This document shows positions 12,398 to 26,900 of a DNA stretch of 64,000 bases, in pieces; positions within the stretch are counted from its first letter, which is position 1; every line of letters begins with the position of its first letter. This DNA comes from Rhipicephalus microplus. Taxonomy: Eukaryota; Arthropoda; Arachnida; Ixodida; Ixodidae. Both the position numbers and the translations under genes were made by a program. Below the pieces are notes generated by a model that had not been told where the DNA came from, made no database searches, and saw nothing but the letters and a program-made list of their open reading frames with translations. The DNA lies in contig NC_134703.1 in assembly GCF_043290135.1 (NCBI RefSeq), positions 111,183,505 to 111,247,504 of the forward strand, given 5' to 3'.

Positions 12398-12480
12398 AGT
12401 GGCATGGCTCTGTGGTAGAACGTCTTATTGCCACGCGAAAAGCCCACGTTTCATGCTTGCTCGCATGGGAGGTTTATTGT
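12398..12480 (+). repeat. tRNA-related SINE head fragment
   Basis: GGCATGGCTCTGTGGTAGAA (box A-like) is followed by ATTGCCACGCGAAAAGCCCA, matching the head shared with copies at 33515, 41262 and 63468. The box B region is degenerate. Confidence 0.45.
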
Positions 12481-12489
12481 TCTTTATCG

Positions 12490-15122
12490 TTTCCTATCTC
12501 TGTATCTCGAATTTTTGATCATGGACAGCATCAATGTTTTCTCAGAGCAAACATTACTGATGCTGACAATGACGCGAACGCGGAAATGTCTGCTAAAGGA
12601 TCTCTGTAATGCTGTCGCGTTAATAATTACACACTGAATATCTGAGCATTATCGCTTTACTGTCTTTTGCGAACTTCTGGGGGGCTAGCAACACGACTCA
12701 CCTAGTGCGGTAATCCTCTAAGCAATTGCACAACGATCTGTTCAGAGCGTTCTGTGTGGGTATGCCGATTCGAGAAATAGCGGCCAGGCTGCACGTAGCG
12801 ATGAAATATCTGAGGGATCTAACAGTGGTCAGGGAAACCGATTAGCACCCACCCACTCAAAGATCACAACATCGACACAGGAGGCCGTTTATAAGCGCCA
12901 TGGTTGTCTTAGGATGGTATCAACAAAAAAGTATTGCAAAGACAGGCGTTTTCCATAGCCGTGAGCATTGAGAGAAGCAATTCAAGGTGAACGGCGCGAG
13001 AATCTATTCAGTAGCTGTATGCGGCAAGCACGCGCGAATGAACTGGAATTTACTAAAAGTACGTGTTGTAATTAGGTGCAAGCAGTGTTTAGATGCTGAC
13101 AGCAAAAATTCTTCTACAGTTCGTTCTTGATCTACTCTCTTGTGTGGGTGTATTTGAAGTTTGTGAATGGTGCAATTGTTTGGCAAACACTTCGCTGGAT
13201 CATGTGATCATTGACGATCGTTACTCGCAAAGGTGATTGTTACTCGCTAAGACATTATCTTTTATTCTAACTTTATTACATTTCATTTATCAGATATCTT
13301 GTGGTGCACAGGGCACGAACACTCGTTTCAAGCCTGTGATTTTTATTATATGCGGGGAATACGCATTCATTCGGTGAGGAGATGCGTTAATATGAAAACT
13401 GTAAGCTATTGTCGATTAACACATAAACCTCTGCTGCACTTGCTGGTTCTATCCTGAATACGCTTACGCCACTTGAGGGTACGCTTGAGTGTGACTGCCT
13501 ACTGCAGCCAGAGTTGTTTCTTTTAAATGAAATTGCAATAGAGCTGAAGGTTCTAGAGACATGAATAAACACATCAAGTGGCAATCTTAGAGAAGCCGAA
13601 AACATAGCTTAAACTAAAAAAAATTTTATTCAATTCATGACAAGCAATCATGAATGAATGCTTCAAATTATACGCTAGCAGTGCTCCCAACTTTGATGAT
13701 ACAAATCCCACGCTTCTCCATACACACACAGGACTGTACTTTTAAAACATTATATTTACCAACAACGTTTTGCAAATATAGTAAGTTACCACCACTGATA
13801 AGATGGCCGCAAAACTGTGGATTCCCATTATGAAAGTCTGTACCCCGCAACAGGGTTTTAAAAAGTGCAGCGCCTAATGATCAAAGTTAAAGAAATCTTG
13901 CACTTGTTTAAAATCTTTTCCTAATCTTGATCCTAGGAGAGTAACAATTACTTTCAATCTTCAAAAACATACCAGGTATGATATTTAACCCGAAGAAGCG
14001 TACCAGTAAACGATAAAGTGTTTTGGTGACATAAAACAAAGGAAACAATATTGTTTTTCTCAAGAAATGTAGGCAATGGTATAGCATGCTATTAATTGTC
14101 TTGTCGCATCAAACATGGTGACAATTCTAGCCCCCGTGAATCTCAACAGTCAATCCGTGAGATATTCTCACGCGAAATACTGTCTGTAAAATGCGTCGCA
14201 CAGTTTTGGTAGCGTTACCACCGGGGCACTTCAGAAGCTGCTCATTGCCACGGGCGTTTCGCCTTTTATTTTCCTGGCGTGGCGTCTGAACCGCGAGTAA
14301 CGCTGTGTTGCTGTTACGGCGAAGGCATAAAGTGTCACCCGTCGCTATAGCAAGTGAACCTTAATCAATTTGCCTGGGTGTTACTGAAACATTTTATTCC
14401 AGGTGTCCCTTCACTGAGTTGCTGCATTCAGCCAGCGCTAACGACAACTTCTGCCTTGAGCAATATGGCAACTTGATTGTGTTTCCACCGAGTCCAAGTA
14501 CGCCTCGGGCTGCTGTTAAATATTTACGTCAAAAAATACGTTTTCGCAAATAACAGCTGTACGGACACCCTCTGAAGTACTCAGAGTTCAAGTAGAGTGA
14601 AATTTCATACGCAGATACGTTAGTCAGTGTTTCTTTTTTCTTGCTATAGGGGCTCAAAATATAGGTTTTGCTACTGTCACGCCAACGCATATCTTGCAGA
14701 AAGAATTTTCTCTGTTAAAGATGAACTTATTGTACTTGCTCGCGCACCATAATGTTTGGCATACAGTTCTGCAAGGACATGATCTCATGCTGTGAGGACA
14801 AGTTCATGCGCATTGTTTTCTGAATACTTTTCGAATGACGCGTGCACTTAGAGGAAAATGATATTGTACTTAAGTGGCGGTTGTCCCTAAACTGTAGCGC
14901 ACATTCAGATAGGTTTAGAAATCATTACACATCGTGTTGACAAATAATTATTCTGCAGCATAAAAACAGTTAACCTGTCTATAGCACTTGTCCTACAGTA
15001 ATTAAACGAAAAAACTCTGATGGCATAACATACAGAAAACTGGCGTTTGGCACGACGAAAGTAAAGCCCGCACCACCGGCTTGTGTGTCAAAATTTGTTC
15101 GAAAAAATAATTCGAGGGAAAG
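12490..15122. other. No supported feature
   Basis: AT-rich sequence with no recognisable coding exon, RNA gene or transposon fragment. Confidence 0.4.
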
Positions 15123-15123
15123 G

Positions 15124-15126
15124 AAT

Positions 15127-15161
<35 letters not shown>

Positions 15162-15167
15162 TTTGAT

Positions 15168-15230
<63 letters not shown>

Positions 15231-15233
15231 TTA
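15124..15233. repeat. (TTTA)n tail of minus-strand LINE
   Basis: A TTTA tetranucleotide array of about 27 units with one GATT interruption near 15164. On the minus strand it is (TAAA)n immediately 3' of the LINE at 15234-16567, so it reads best as that element's 3' tail, possibly expanded since insertion. Confidence 0.75.
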
Positions 15234-16022
15234 CAGTACTGCCAGTCCGATCTTCAGACCTTAGGCAGGAGCAAGTACAAGTGAATACATAAAAGGTTAC
15301 AATAAACACATGTGAAGCATTGTGGCGATAATAACAGCAAAAGAAGAAGAGTACGACGGGCTCATACAAGCACAGCAGCAAGATATTCAAATAACTAGTG
15401 AAAACATGAATACGTAAACATATGGAAGAAAAAAAAAGCGTCAGGGTTCAAGTAAAACTATGTCAGAGCTATGTCCCATGGACTGAAGGGCCTGTAGATA
15501 GGATGATAACGACGGGCATTTCGCCACAGCTGAAGGGAGGGAATTCCAATTGGTTGCAGTTCTCGGGAAAAAAGAATTGTGGAAAATCTTGGTGTGACTA
15601 CAGAACTCGCTTACTTTTTTATTATGAAGGGACCGAGTAGGCCGCCGGTGGGAGTCTTTTAGATATGTATCCTTTTTGATACCTAAGTGTCCTTGATAAA
15701 GAAGGTAAAGTAGTTTCATTCGTTCGTGGTATTGGCAATTTGCTCATTTTTCCAGCTCAGCCGTTTCTAGAAGAGATGTTATTGATGCCTCCCAGCTCTA
15801 TTGACTAAAGATGAACCTAACTAATTTCCTCTGTGTTTTTTCCAATATTGAAATGTTTCTTTTCGTGCAGGGATCCCAAACAGCGGAACAATATTCCAGG
15901 AGTGGTCAAATAAATGTTTTATAGGCTAATATTTTAACTTCCGGAAAGGACTTACTGAAGCGCCTCCTGAAGTATCCGAGTTTTTTCATTGCCTTTCTAT
16001 GTATGGAGTCAATGTGGTCATT

Positions 16023-16490
16023 TCATTTAAGATTGTGAGAAATGATAACTCCCAGATACTTATAGTTAGTTACTACATCCAGAAGTTCATTATCAAAACA
16101 ATAACAAAACGTTATAGGGTGCTTTTTGCGACTAATTATCATTGCGACAGTTTTCTTTTTGTTGATGGTCATTTGCCAGTCTGTGCACCATGATTGAATT
16201 CGGTCCAAAGATTTATTTAATGTTATCATCTCGTAGGGTGTCGTAATTTCACAGTATATAATACAATCATCAGCAAAGAGCCTTATTTTAACTGGTATGT
16301 TCCGAACGATGTCATTAATGTGTACAAGAAAAAATAAAGGACCAAAAATAGAGCCTTGCGGGATTCCCGAAAGGGCTGGAATGGCACGCGAAGTTTCATT
16401 ATCAATGGCCACGACTTGTCGTCTACATGAGAGGTAGGCTTCTATGCAAGCTAGTAATTTGGTGTTCTTGAGTATTGGTTCTAACTTCAA
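16023..16490 (-). pseudogene. Reverse transcriptase palm domain of LINE
   Basis: This 155-codon frame covers the central reverse-transcriptase motifs. LSGIPQGSIFGP lies near residues 40-51 and FADD, with both catalytic aspartates preserved, near residue 72. NYKYLGV lies near the C-terminus. The first ATG is internal to the domain, because the frame opens upstream at about 16567. In an intact element this enzyme copies element RNA into DNA at a nicked target. Here it lacks the N-terminal endonuclease and is shifted out of frame from its C-terminal part. Confidence 0.8.
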
Positions 16491-16569
16491 TAATAATTTT
16501 CTATGTGAGACTCGCTCGAATGCCTTTTCGAAGTCGAGATATCGATCGGGCTTTGTCGCGCTGACTCAG

Positions 16570-17990
16570 TTTCATCTTCCATGGACACTATGCTTCTCAC
16601 CCGACCAATATTATCACAAGTTATGAGGCAAGACAGGTTTATTTTCTAAGGAAACCCTGATACGCCCGAGAATATATGCCTCTGCCAGCATCAAACTATA
16701 AAATACCAATAAATTTCTTTTTCCTCGCGTGCATGGAATACAGAAGTATTGTTTATCTTCACGCGAATTTAATGAGCACATTTCTATCTCAGTCTTTCTA
16801 CATTTCAATCCTTTAGTCATCTTTCATCAGCACATGAGAGGGTGAGTGTTTGGTTGGTCTACTTGTCTTTCCTTCCTTCCTCATATATCTCCCCAGTCTC
16901 AAAAACACCTGACACGTGAAGCGTCCATGATATAGTGCCACTTCATTTGTTTGTGTTCATGTGCCTCATTTTGCTATGCGCAGAAGCAAATTTGCTTATA
17001 CATCACTATACATGTTATTGAGCATTCGCTTAACGACATTCCTTCTCTTGTAAGGCAGTAAAACACACGCGTCTTCAGTTTCAGTATCAGCCTAATATTT
17101 TTCATAAATGATACATCGCAATATGTTTAGTCGAATTCAGACGAGAGTTCCAAAGTCGAGCGGCTGCTGTGGTACCTCCGATTCAAGATAACATAAAAAT
17201 GAGAAATTATACAGCATGTCAGAATTACGCATCGCAAATAGATGTACATAGAGAAGGTGCTACAAAACGAAAAAAAAACATATTCACTACATAATGAGTA
17301 CCTGAGAGTTCAGTATAAATATGGTGCACTTCTTTGTGCACTTCTCGTTTAATTTTCAAGAACGTATTTTCTAGTAAAGAATGATTACATCTTGCTATAA
17401 TATGTGGCTAGTGGTATTATTTGAACATTGTGATCAATACAACTTGCGGCGTAGTGTAAACGAAGATAAACACAAGAGCATGTAGCATGACCACTGGCAT
17501 GTTGTTGACGCGTTTTGATATCGGACCGACATATATACTTTCTTTCTTTCTTTTATTTTTTCTGTCTATTTCTTTCTTTATTTCTGTTTTTTTTTCTTTT
17601 TTTCAATTTTGTAGTTCCTTATTACAAGCTCAAAATCTGAGTTTATGCCAGCGGTATCAGTATGCTTTCGCGGAATATGAAAAACTTTATTTCATTCTTG
17701 CAGGCGTAATTGCCACGTAAGATGCCTTTAATCTCTGCTAAAACGGCTACTTCAGAGAGTTGAACCATATTTGTGACATATTTTAAGAGCGCAGAAAGGG
17801 AGAACACCAGGAGAGATAAACTCACAGATCACTGGTATTCTGACTATTCGCGTACTTGAAATTGCTCTTTGAAATAACTGGCAGGCAACAGTTTTTAAGG
17901 TGATAGCGTTAACGAGCTCATTTCGCATAAATTCCCACGCCGGTATCGGCATCGTTGGTTATGGGTGAAAACTTTTCTTGTCCGTGACCA
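16570..17990. other. No supported gene; pyrimidine-rich low-complexity tract at 17538-17608
   Basis: The tract is dominated by TTTC/TTTT runs. The rest shows only short chance frames. Confidence 0.4.
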
Positions 17991-18004
17991 TAAAACGGAG
18001 AAAT

Positions 18005-18090
18005 GCAAATAAAATAACACAAACTTGCGGGTCTGAGTGAGAACCGAACCCAAGCTGCGTGAGTGGCAGGCGGGTGTTCAACAACATAGC
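18005..18090 (-). repeat. Possible tRNA-related SINE fragment
   Basis: On the minus strand GCTTGGGTTCGGTTCTCACT resembles a box B region, and AACACCCGCCTGCCACTCAC lies upstream of it. A clear box A was not found, so this is tentative. Confidence 0.3.
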
Positions 18091-18094
18091 CTTG

Positions 18095-21000
18095 CGCCTG
18101 CTTGGAATTACATTAACAATGACTCCCAATTCTTGCAAATTCAGTGAAACTTGCCTTAGTGTTGTAAACGCACGCGTAGGATATACTGGCTTGACAATAC
18201 AACAAGCAATATTGCAGAAATATTGCCCGATTCAAGCATGCATTGCCATTCGGTCATCACAGCATAGAATTATTATAACTTCGCCGCCTAAATCCGTCAC
18301 CCCATTACAAAACACATACATTTTACTGTGTGTATTTCCTGAAGGCCGCGTAATGTGTGCATAGCAAGTTCGAAAACATTTCACGCGAATTATTGCTCGT
18401 GAAAGCGTGCTACCCATTACAGAATATGCAGCCACATGTGAAAGCTTCACTGACACAATACACTTGCAACTTTATCAATTGCATTGTGTTGATACCCAGT
18501 TTATACTTTTCGAGTGACATGATAAATTAAAATGTATGCACTAAGTAGTTGAAGTACTCAGAACGGACAGGATATTGTTATCGCGTTCAACTGTAAAGCT
18601 TGAGAATGCACCAATTTTCTCTGACCTTGTCATTTGCAACATTGGCGCAGAACGTTATATGAGGAATAGATAGGGCAACTGCGTTAATATGTCAAAATAC
18701 GCGATAAGTAAAATGAACATATGTTAACCTCTCTATAATTAAATTGCAGTCATGTGAACGTACGAATTATGCATTGTCAATAATTGAAAAGAGATAATTA
18801 ATTTTTTTTCAAGTTCATGTTGCTTCCATTTGGAACATGTTTAAATTGTTTTTCGGATGCTCCTGCACTAAAGAGACACAGTACACTAAACTAAAAAACG
18901 GTTCAACTCTAATAAAATAATTTAGTTTGCTTAGTTGATTTTGCAGAGTTATCAAAAAAATGCAAAGCCAGAGTTTCAGATTTTGAATCTCATCGAGATG
19001 TGCCCCTTCAGAGCATATTAATTATTTCATTGAAACTTGCTGAATTTTATCAACGAGCCCTATAGAAACACATTTATTTCAAAAACAGCGTGCATGAATA
19101 GAATTAAGCATTAGAATGAGACACATCAAGGTAAGTGTTGTACGTTACGCTTCAGCAAACATAAATAATGATCTGCCAAGAAAATATGTAGTGTTTGGAG
19201 TACTTTGAAGATTTCAAATTGGAAGCTGGTCACTGAATAAGAAATGCCGTCCGATGATTGAAAACTCTGCTCGCCAACACAATGAACGTGCTGTGTAACT
19301 TTGTGCAGGGAAGATATTGCATCTTTAACTGTGGTGCTTGTCGATAGAAACTTACCTCCTTGAAAGGCAGAAGGGAGAAAGATTGGAGATCATCCTGCGG
19401 CCAGTAGAAGCTGAAAACTAGCAAAACAAAAACAAACGACCCATTAGTAATTGTGGTTGAAAGAAAACCGGTGGCAGATCATCGTGGAAAAAATGCCGGC
19501 GGAACGGAACAATTGACTCGTCTTGTAATCGACATTGGCATTATCTACATGTTGGCATCACAACATTACATCGCTAAAGAAGCGATTAGAATAAAGTAGG
19601 ATGACTTTAAGCTGCGATAAAAAGAAATGCAATGCCATACTCACGAACAACATGTCAGATGAGGATGCTGCACACGCATACAACAGAAAAACTAACACCG
19701 TACAGCGATAATGGTGGTTGAGAGAATTGTTCAGCCAGGCATGCAATATATGACTGCTGCTTAGGAATCGGATGCAGCTTCCGTGACTCCGGCAAAAATC
19801 AATAACCAAAACACAAACCGGCAAAGAAAATCACGTGAAAAGGCAAAGACAACGTCGAAGTTGGCGCAATTCAGGCAATAAGATTGCCTCGCTGCCAGCG
19901 GTGAAAGGACACAGTCGAGCGAAAGAGGCGTCCGTGGTGATTCAATCAATAGAGCTGTGGTAATGGCGAAATAGGTGCCTGCACATGAGAAGAACTTTCC
20001 TTTCGTTCCAAATGCTTTTGCGTTTGTTTCCCGTGTTTCTGTGAGGACGAAGTAGGCAAGCAGCCATTAACGACTTTCAGATACTAATAAATATCTACAC
20101 TAAAATTAGATATAATTATTTCCCAACTTAAGACAAGCAGCTTACATCGCATTTTTCGTGCATTTTATGCGTTAGTGTTTTTGAAAAATATTTCTTACAT
20201 ATATCGGTACACAAGCACTTGATGAATTTCGAAAGTGGAATTCATTTGCTGTTTCAGTATATCTGAAGCTCAAGTTTTGGGCATAGTATTGCATGGAATG
20301 TGCAGCGAGAAGAGACAACGACGGAAGCCCACACGTGAAAGCAAAACCAGTGTTGTATTCAGGCGGATATTTCGTTCCAATCTGTTTGCACTGCCATTTT
20401 TTGTACCATCAGTCAAATAATGAAATCAGGAATTCATCTACAGTAAAACCTTGGCGATACCGATCCCATGGGATCACGAAAAGAGTTCATATCGTCAGAA
20501 GCTCTTATCATCAATACAAATGAAAAATCAGTGTGCAACCAAAAAAAAGCCGTCATAAATTTTCTTTTATTGTTTCTGAGCATCTGTGCGACATCATGAA
20601 CAGCTCTAATTGCCACAAAAGTGTTCAGACGGCAACAATAATACTTGTACTCGCATATGCATGACGCGTGCTCACGTGCAAAATTAACGAACCATATGTT
20701 TGTGGTCCATAGCTGCTAGTAACCACTACCCAATCTTAGTATGCATTTTTGCATGACATTGTAGCATACAGCGAAAGTGACCCAAGGAGTCATCTGCAGA
20801 TCATGGGAGAAGGCAAGAGACTTTTATAACCACTGCCTTTTTTTTTACTACGTAATATCTCCGTAGTAATGGGGATATTTTTCGGGAAGTTTACAGCCAT
20901 GCGCACACAGTCGAGAGGTCTGCAGGGAATTCTGAAGTCTCCCGTGCGAATCAGAAACTTAGCAGGTGTGCGAGGCATGAACAATCGTACAATCATGAGC

Positions 21001-21885
21001 ATAGAGTTTCATACAATAATACCTAGTGTGAAATCTGGCGCTAGTGATTTGGGCTCCTTCAGCGGCACTTGTGGCTACATTGCAATGATGGGAAGTACAG
21101 GCTCACAAGATGATGGGATAATATGAAGTATTAGTAATATGAAGTTATATCATTATCATATATCATCATCATTTATACCATCATATAATCACAACACTGT
21201 ATTAGATGAGAAACACAACTTTTTGTCTGCTGTGATGCCAGTTGCGTCTGTTCAAGTAGTCTGCCCCCAATGCACCTCTCATTTTGTTGTTAAGTCGAGT
21301 CAGGAGAGCGTGGTGGTGCGTCTACTTCACGTCACCTTCGTTTTGCAGTTGATTTCAACGAGTTTTGACCAAACGCACTGAAAACAAACGTAAACTCGAT
21401 GTAATATCCTGCACTGGCATGGAACGCTACATATATGTGCAGCGGTGAGTGGACGACGCTTCGCTTAAACTGTCAGACACGACTTATACAGCTCCAGCGA
21501 TAGAGGCCTAGGAGTTTCAAGCTTTCTTGAAAAACAAAGGCACAACTTAAATCCTTTGCACCCACCCCACTACCCACTCTACGCGAAGAACGAAACTGAA
21601 ACAGTAAAAAAACATCCGTAGACAGTTCACTGGCTAACGCGATTCAATCTGAAGCCAGATTCCTCTCTAGGTATTATTGTATAAAACTCTGTGATCGTGA
21701 GTGCTGATTATGCAAGCTTATTTCCTTCGACAGGACAGTCTGCTTCTTCTTTCGGTTCTCGTCCTCTCTTCGTAGGATGTCTGATGGCAACTGCATGGTT
21801 TTCACCGACGTAGCTAGCGCGTGTAGACATAGTACGACAACGCTACCTCGAGCACAGCGACGCGTTTGCACGAGTTCAAGAGGGG
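18095..21885. other. AT-rich sequence, no supported feature
   Basis: Open frames up to about 100 codons occur but carry no motif, no compositional shift and no splice context that would support a gene. Confidence 0.4.
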
Positions 21886-22778
21886 AAAAAATGGCAGATC
21901 CCACATACAGTGGGAATCGATGATATGCGAAGCACGAATGGGAAAGGTTGATATGTCACTTTAAAATCAGCAAAATGTTACGAGGTGGAGTCAAACAATG
22001 CCCCACAGAAATTCCGTGTCATAATTATCATGTTTGAATGTGTCGTTTACTTTTGTCATCTATTCACGTCACGTGATACCAAATTTAGTATATGTGGAGC
22101 TAGCGAAATGGCCACGAGCACGCTATGAGCGTAGTATCTTGTCATGTTCTTGCAGGACACGCAAGTCAGGATTATCATATTAGCACCAGTCATATATTTT
22201 CGTCGTCCATGACATCACGTAACACCAAATTTGGTATATGTGGAGCTAACATAACGGCCGCGAGTGCATAATGAAGTGCCCAATTTACTGTAATGTAGTG
22301 TTGACACACGCTGGGCACAGGAACGCTACGTTAGCAAAACGCGAACACTCTATTGTCTGACGCAAGACCCGACCAGCGTCTGTCGGCGCGGCCCGACGGC
22401 AACCGGCGAGAAGTGCGACATGCTGCATTTCGCACCAATGCGTTACTCAGATACCACTGAATCTCCCTCTCTTCGTGATGGATAGACGCCGGATGCGCTG
22501 AAACGCGCATGTGTCAAAGAAACGCAGTGTGGCGCGCGCCTGCGAGTACATGGCAGGACTAGCACCTATCGCGAGGGAACGCCGGCGTGACGCGACGAAA
22601 TGAACGCCGGCGAGCACGCGCACCGCGTCACGTCGAAATGTATTGGCGCCTTGACTGTGGCATGCAGTCATGTTCTCACATGACCCGCATCTCAAGATTA
22701 TCATGTTAGCACCGGTCACATACCTTCGTCATTCATTAACGTCACGTAAAACCAAATATGCCATGTGTGAAGTTAGCA

Positions 22779-22955
22779 TCCCGGCAGCGGCGGCTGCATT
22801 TCCGATGGAGGCGGAAATGTTGTAGGCCCGTGTGCTCAGATTTGGGTGCACGTTAAAGAACCCCGGGTGGTCGAAATTTCCGGAGCCCTCCACTACGGCG
22901 TCTCTCATAATCATATGGTGGTTTTGGGACGTTAAACCCCACATATCAATCAATC
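22779..22955 (+). repeat. 5'-truncated Ruka-like SINE with target duplication
   Basis: It begins inside the SINE body (CGGCAGCGGCGGCTGCATTT), lacks the tRNA head, and runs to the canonical end CACATATCAATCAATC. The 9-bp direct repeat AAGTTAGCA at 22770-22778 and 22956-22964 is the target duplication. The insertion interrupts a subunit of the surrounding large repeat and so is younger than it. Confidence 0.85.
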
Positions 22956-23732
22956 AAGTTAGCAAAACGGTCAAGAGCGCATCATGAGTGTGGCATTTAG
23001 TCATGTTTTTACATGACACTCATGTCGTGATTATCACGTTTGGATGCATCATTTGCCTATGTCGTCCGTTCGCGTCACTCAATACCGAATTCAGTACTTG
23101 TCAAGCTAGCGAAACGGGCGCGAGCACTTCATAAGCGTAGCATGTAGTCATGTTGTTACATGACACGCATATCTTGTTTATCAAGTGTGCACCAGTATCA
23201 CACCTTCGAAATCCATTCACGTCCGCTAATACCGAATTCGGTATAAGTGAAGCTAACGAAGTGGCCGCCAGCGCATCATGAGTGGGGCATGTAGTCATGT
23301 TGTTACATGAGGGGTATTTCATGATCATCATGTTTGCACCAATCACATACCTCCATCATCCATTCACGTACTATAATACCAAATTTGGTAGATGTGACGC
23401 TAGCGAAACGGCCACGAGTGCATCATGAGCGTGGCATGTAGTCACCCTGTTACATGCCATGCATCTCATGATTATCATGTTAGGGTCTGTCGATTGTGTT
23501 CTCCATGCAATCATGTCATGCCATACGAGTTTTGAAACATGCCATGTGAATGATACCACCGCAAGAGCTGCAGGACCACGAAACATAAATCATGACATTG
23601 ATGACATACATGCCATGATTTTCATGTAAAGACTACTCGAATATGTTCTTGATACAGTCATGTTATGTCATACCAAGTTTGGTATTGATACCATCATTGA
23701 AACGAACAGGAGAGCTAACAGTCGTAGGCGGC

Positions 23733-23938
<206 letters not shown>

Positions 23939-23989
23939 CGCTCAAAGCCGCCGAAGTTGGTTAAGAAATGCTTCGCATTTAAAACGCAA

Positions 23990-26900
23990 GGACAGCGTCA
24001 TATGTAACCTGAACGTCAAGGCACATGAAGGTGCATGAAGGCCTCCAAGATTCGTGCGCAAAATTTCGGAAGCCACAAAACGCCGCTCACGTAAAACTGG
24101 CGCCACGGAGTACATGTCTGCGCTTGGGTTTTGTGCCAGCGTGTGACTGATGTGTCTAGCGCGACAGTATGGACAAACACCTGTTCATAATCGCATGCGT
24201 GGTACCGAACTTTCGTTTCAAACGTCGTGGGTTGAAAATCGCTTAGAGACTTCTATACTTCAATACACAGCAGGGTTATGGGCCTTGGCTGGACCACGAA
24301 AAAATTCATATGACCTCGACATTTGTACGAGCCGGAATCGCACCAAGAAAGTTTTACCGTACATACAATGACTTTCTGAATAGATATACTGCTGGGGATT
24401 TTCGTCGAGGTACTCTGCGTAGCACTTCGATGACAAAAAGGTAGTTTTTCACGACAACGGTTTAGCATACTCGGCAAATTATTAACAACGTTGCAAAAGT
24501 ATAGGAGCAGGTCAGAAGAAAAGGCCGAAATGTTTCCGTATTCCCTACCCGTCGTTGCAGTGATGTATTGTAGTAATGTGTTGTTTCGGGCGAGTTTCCG
24601 CAAATAATTGTAATTTGTATGTATTCAAGCATTTCGCCATAATGTGTTTCATGGCTGCACAGGGACGGCTTCTATAGTAGAGTACCGAGTACTCTAAATC
24701 ATCAACAAATTTTTTCTTAACATAATGCATGCTTGATGTTGACATAAAAAATTGAAATCAAGGTCTGCGACTGTGTGCACAATTAGTTATTAGGTTAATT
24801 CATTTTGAGAAAATAAAATACATAAATTTAACGTTAATTCTGTAACGCGGCCCGTAGAATGAGCCATTGAACGTTGTAGTACCTTCACCAAATCGATTGG
24901 CTACAGTTTTGCGCAGTACGTGGAGGTTAGGTAAAGTCGCATCGACTTTACTGAACTTTAACTCATCCTATGGACAAAATATCTTGCGCTCTTGTGGACA
25001 CAAATTGACACGTCGAGTGAAGCAATTTAGACACACAAACGTAACCACCCTCTATTTGAAGTGCATGTTGTTACGTAAGAAGGACAGGGCACTTGTATGT
25101 TCACGAGTGTATTTACACTGATGTGCTAGGTATTGACAGATATGTAGAAAGTGTGCACGCCGGAAATGTTAGTCCTCTTCCATTTGTACGCTGCAGAATA
25201 GCTGATACTTGATTTCTCAGCTATGTGGCAATATTTTTTGATATCTTCTTTGTTCTAGCGTTTTTATATACGAGTTTTTTTACTATACTACTGTTCAAAA
25301 GCTTTCCGGTGTTTTCACGACTCGTTAAACGAACTCTTCCACATTTTCAACAATACTTGAAGCTATCTTGTGGTTGACAAGGACCCGTAATTTCTTTTCG
25401 CGACAACCAACTAGTGCGAATGAAATAACGAAATTCTACTCTTTACGACACCAGTTGTCCACAATTCTTGTACGGGCAACTCAGGCTCTCGTATCGCACT
25501 AGACAGACACTACTTCATGCGAGACGAAACCTGACAATTCGGATTACCGCGCTAGGGTACCTTGCGTGTTGTGATAGCGAAAACACCTTCACGAGACCTT
25601 GAGAGTCATTTTCGAGTACTTGGCCATTAGTACGTGTGCTGTACCACCAGTTGAAGTTACGACACCTATGAGAACTTGCATGTCACCTGCGCGTTTTCCA
25701 GCATGTGTCAAAGATGTAGCAAGGCCCATTGTGTTGAAGCTCACGAACACATGCCCAATAGCGCAAAGTTCTCCGGCGCAGTGCTCGTGAACGTAAATCA
25801 TTCAAGCGACCTTCTACTGTGAAGTCAGCAGGTACCTTTGGAGATGTTTTCAGGCGCCCGTATAATAAATCATTGGAAGATTTTACGGGCTGAGTTTGAT
25901 CGATTGGAAAGATCAAAAGTCAAGGCCGCTTATATCATGCGCCTACTGTAGGGAACGGTGAAGTTATGTATGAGAATCACTTTACCTTCACCATTGCAGT
26001 CGCTAAAGTAGTTTTTATTTATCATTACACTTCAGAACTAGGATTTAAAGCTCGGGTTTTTGAGCTATGCGAAGATAAGTAAAATTATTCGATGTACGTG
26101 CCAAAACCGTGGTATGATTATGAAACACATCCTAACGCGTGATCATTGATTCATTTTCACCATGTAGGTTTTTAGGAGGGCCTGGCCTAAATCTTTGTAT
26201 GCGGATTTTTTTCTTCATTTTTAATATCGAAATCATTTTAATGAGAAGCCATGGTAAGAATCCACGCCCGCGTCCTTTTACCTTGCAGTATTACTTATCT
26301 CAGTACAACCACGGCGTGTAAGCAACTAATTACAAGACCCGTTATTTTAATAGGAGGTTGTCGTGGTTTGTATCTAGTTCATACCCTCGTAAACCTTTCA
26401 TATAGACGAACCTGTAGCTCGCTAATAATTTGTGTAAACTAATAGTGAGTTATTCTCGAGCATGAAAAGTGGTGAAAATTTTTGTTGTAATTTTATTATA
26501 TTTGCTAACTTTTTCTTCCTATCATAGCCAATGTCTTGCATGCAGAAAAGGTCACAAGCTATTGTGAACCAACACTGCTTGTCGACGCTGTTTGACAGCG
26601 CACCGTAGTATTGCAAAGCAGTGAGAGTACTCTGCACCGATGATTGATAAAAAGGCACCTTAGGTGACACCTTGAACAACCTTTTACGTCGAGCTGTTTC
26701 TCAAGCATGTTCGGAAGACTAGTCGCAGATGTTATTTCAGGTGGAGTAGCTGCACTGCCGTATTCTCAGTAGTGTGAAGAAGAGCCCAAGAATTGTTCTG
26801 AGCTCTTGAAAATGATGTGTAAGTTACTGAACAAGGGTGTTCTAAGACATGGTATAAGACAAGTCTCCGTAGCAGTGTAGACTGCGACGTAGTACGGCCG

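Larger units (their letters stand above)
15124..16567 (-). mobile_element. 5'-truncated non-LTR retrotransposon (CR1/Jockey-like LINE), pseudogene
   Basis: On the minus strand a reverse-transcriptase domain begins near 16567 with DRYLDFEKAFERVSHRKL. It continues in an open frame at 16023-16490 with GIPQGSIFGPLFFLVHINDI and the catalytic FADD box (LFADDCIIY), then NKKKTVAMI and NYKYLGVIIS. Beyond a frameshift, 15720-16022 encodes a thumb-like stretch (AYKTFI, LLEYCSAVWDP), and 15441-15719 encodes a C-terminus with FPRTATNWNSLPSAV. It ends in (TAAA)n. The endonuclease and ORF1 are missing and stops and frameshifts are present, so it is dead. The clade is judged from motif style only. Confidence 0.85.

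Noticed and set aside
25589..26679. Possible minus-strand multi-exon secreted protein or metalloprotease gene
   Set aside because: Some frames look protein-like, but no zinc-binding motif, signal peptide or consistent splice chain was found.
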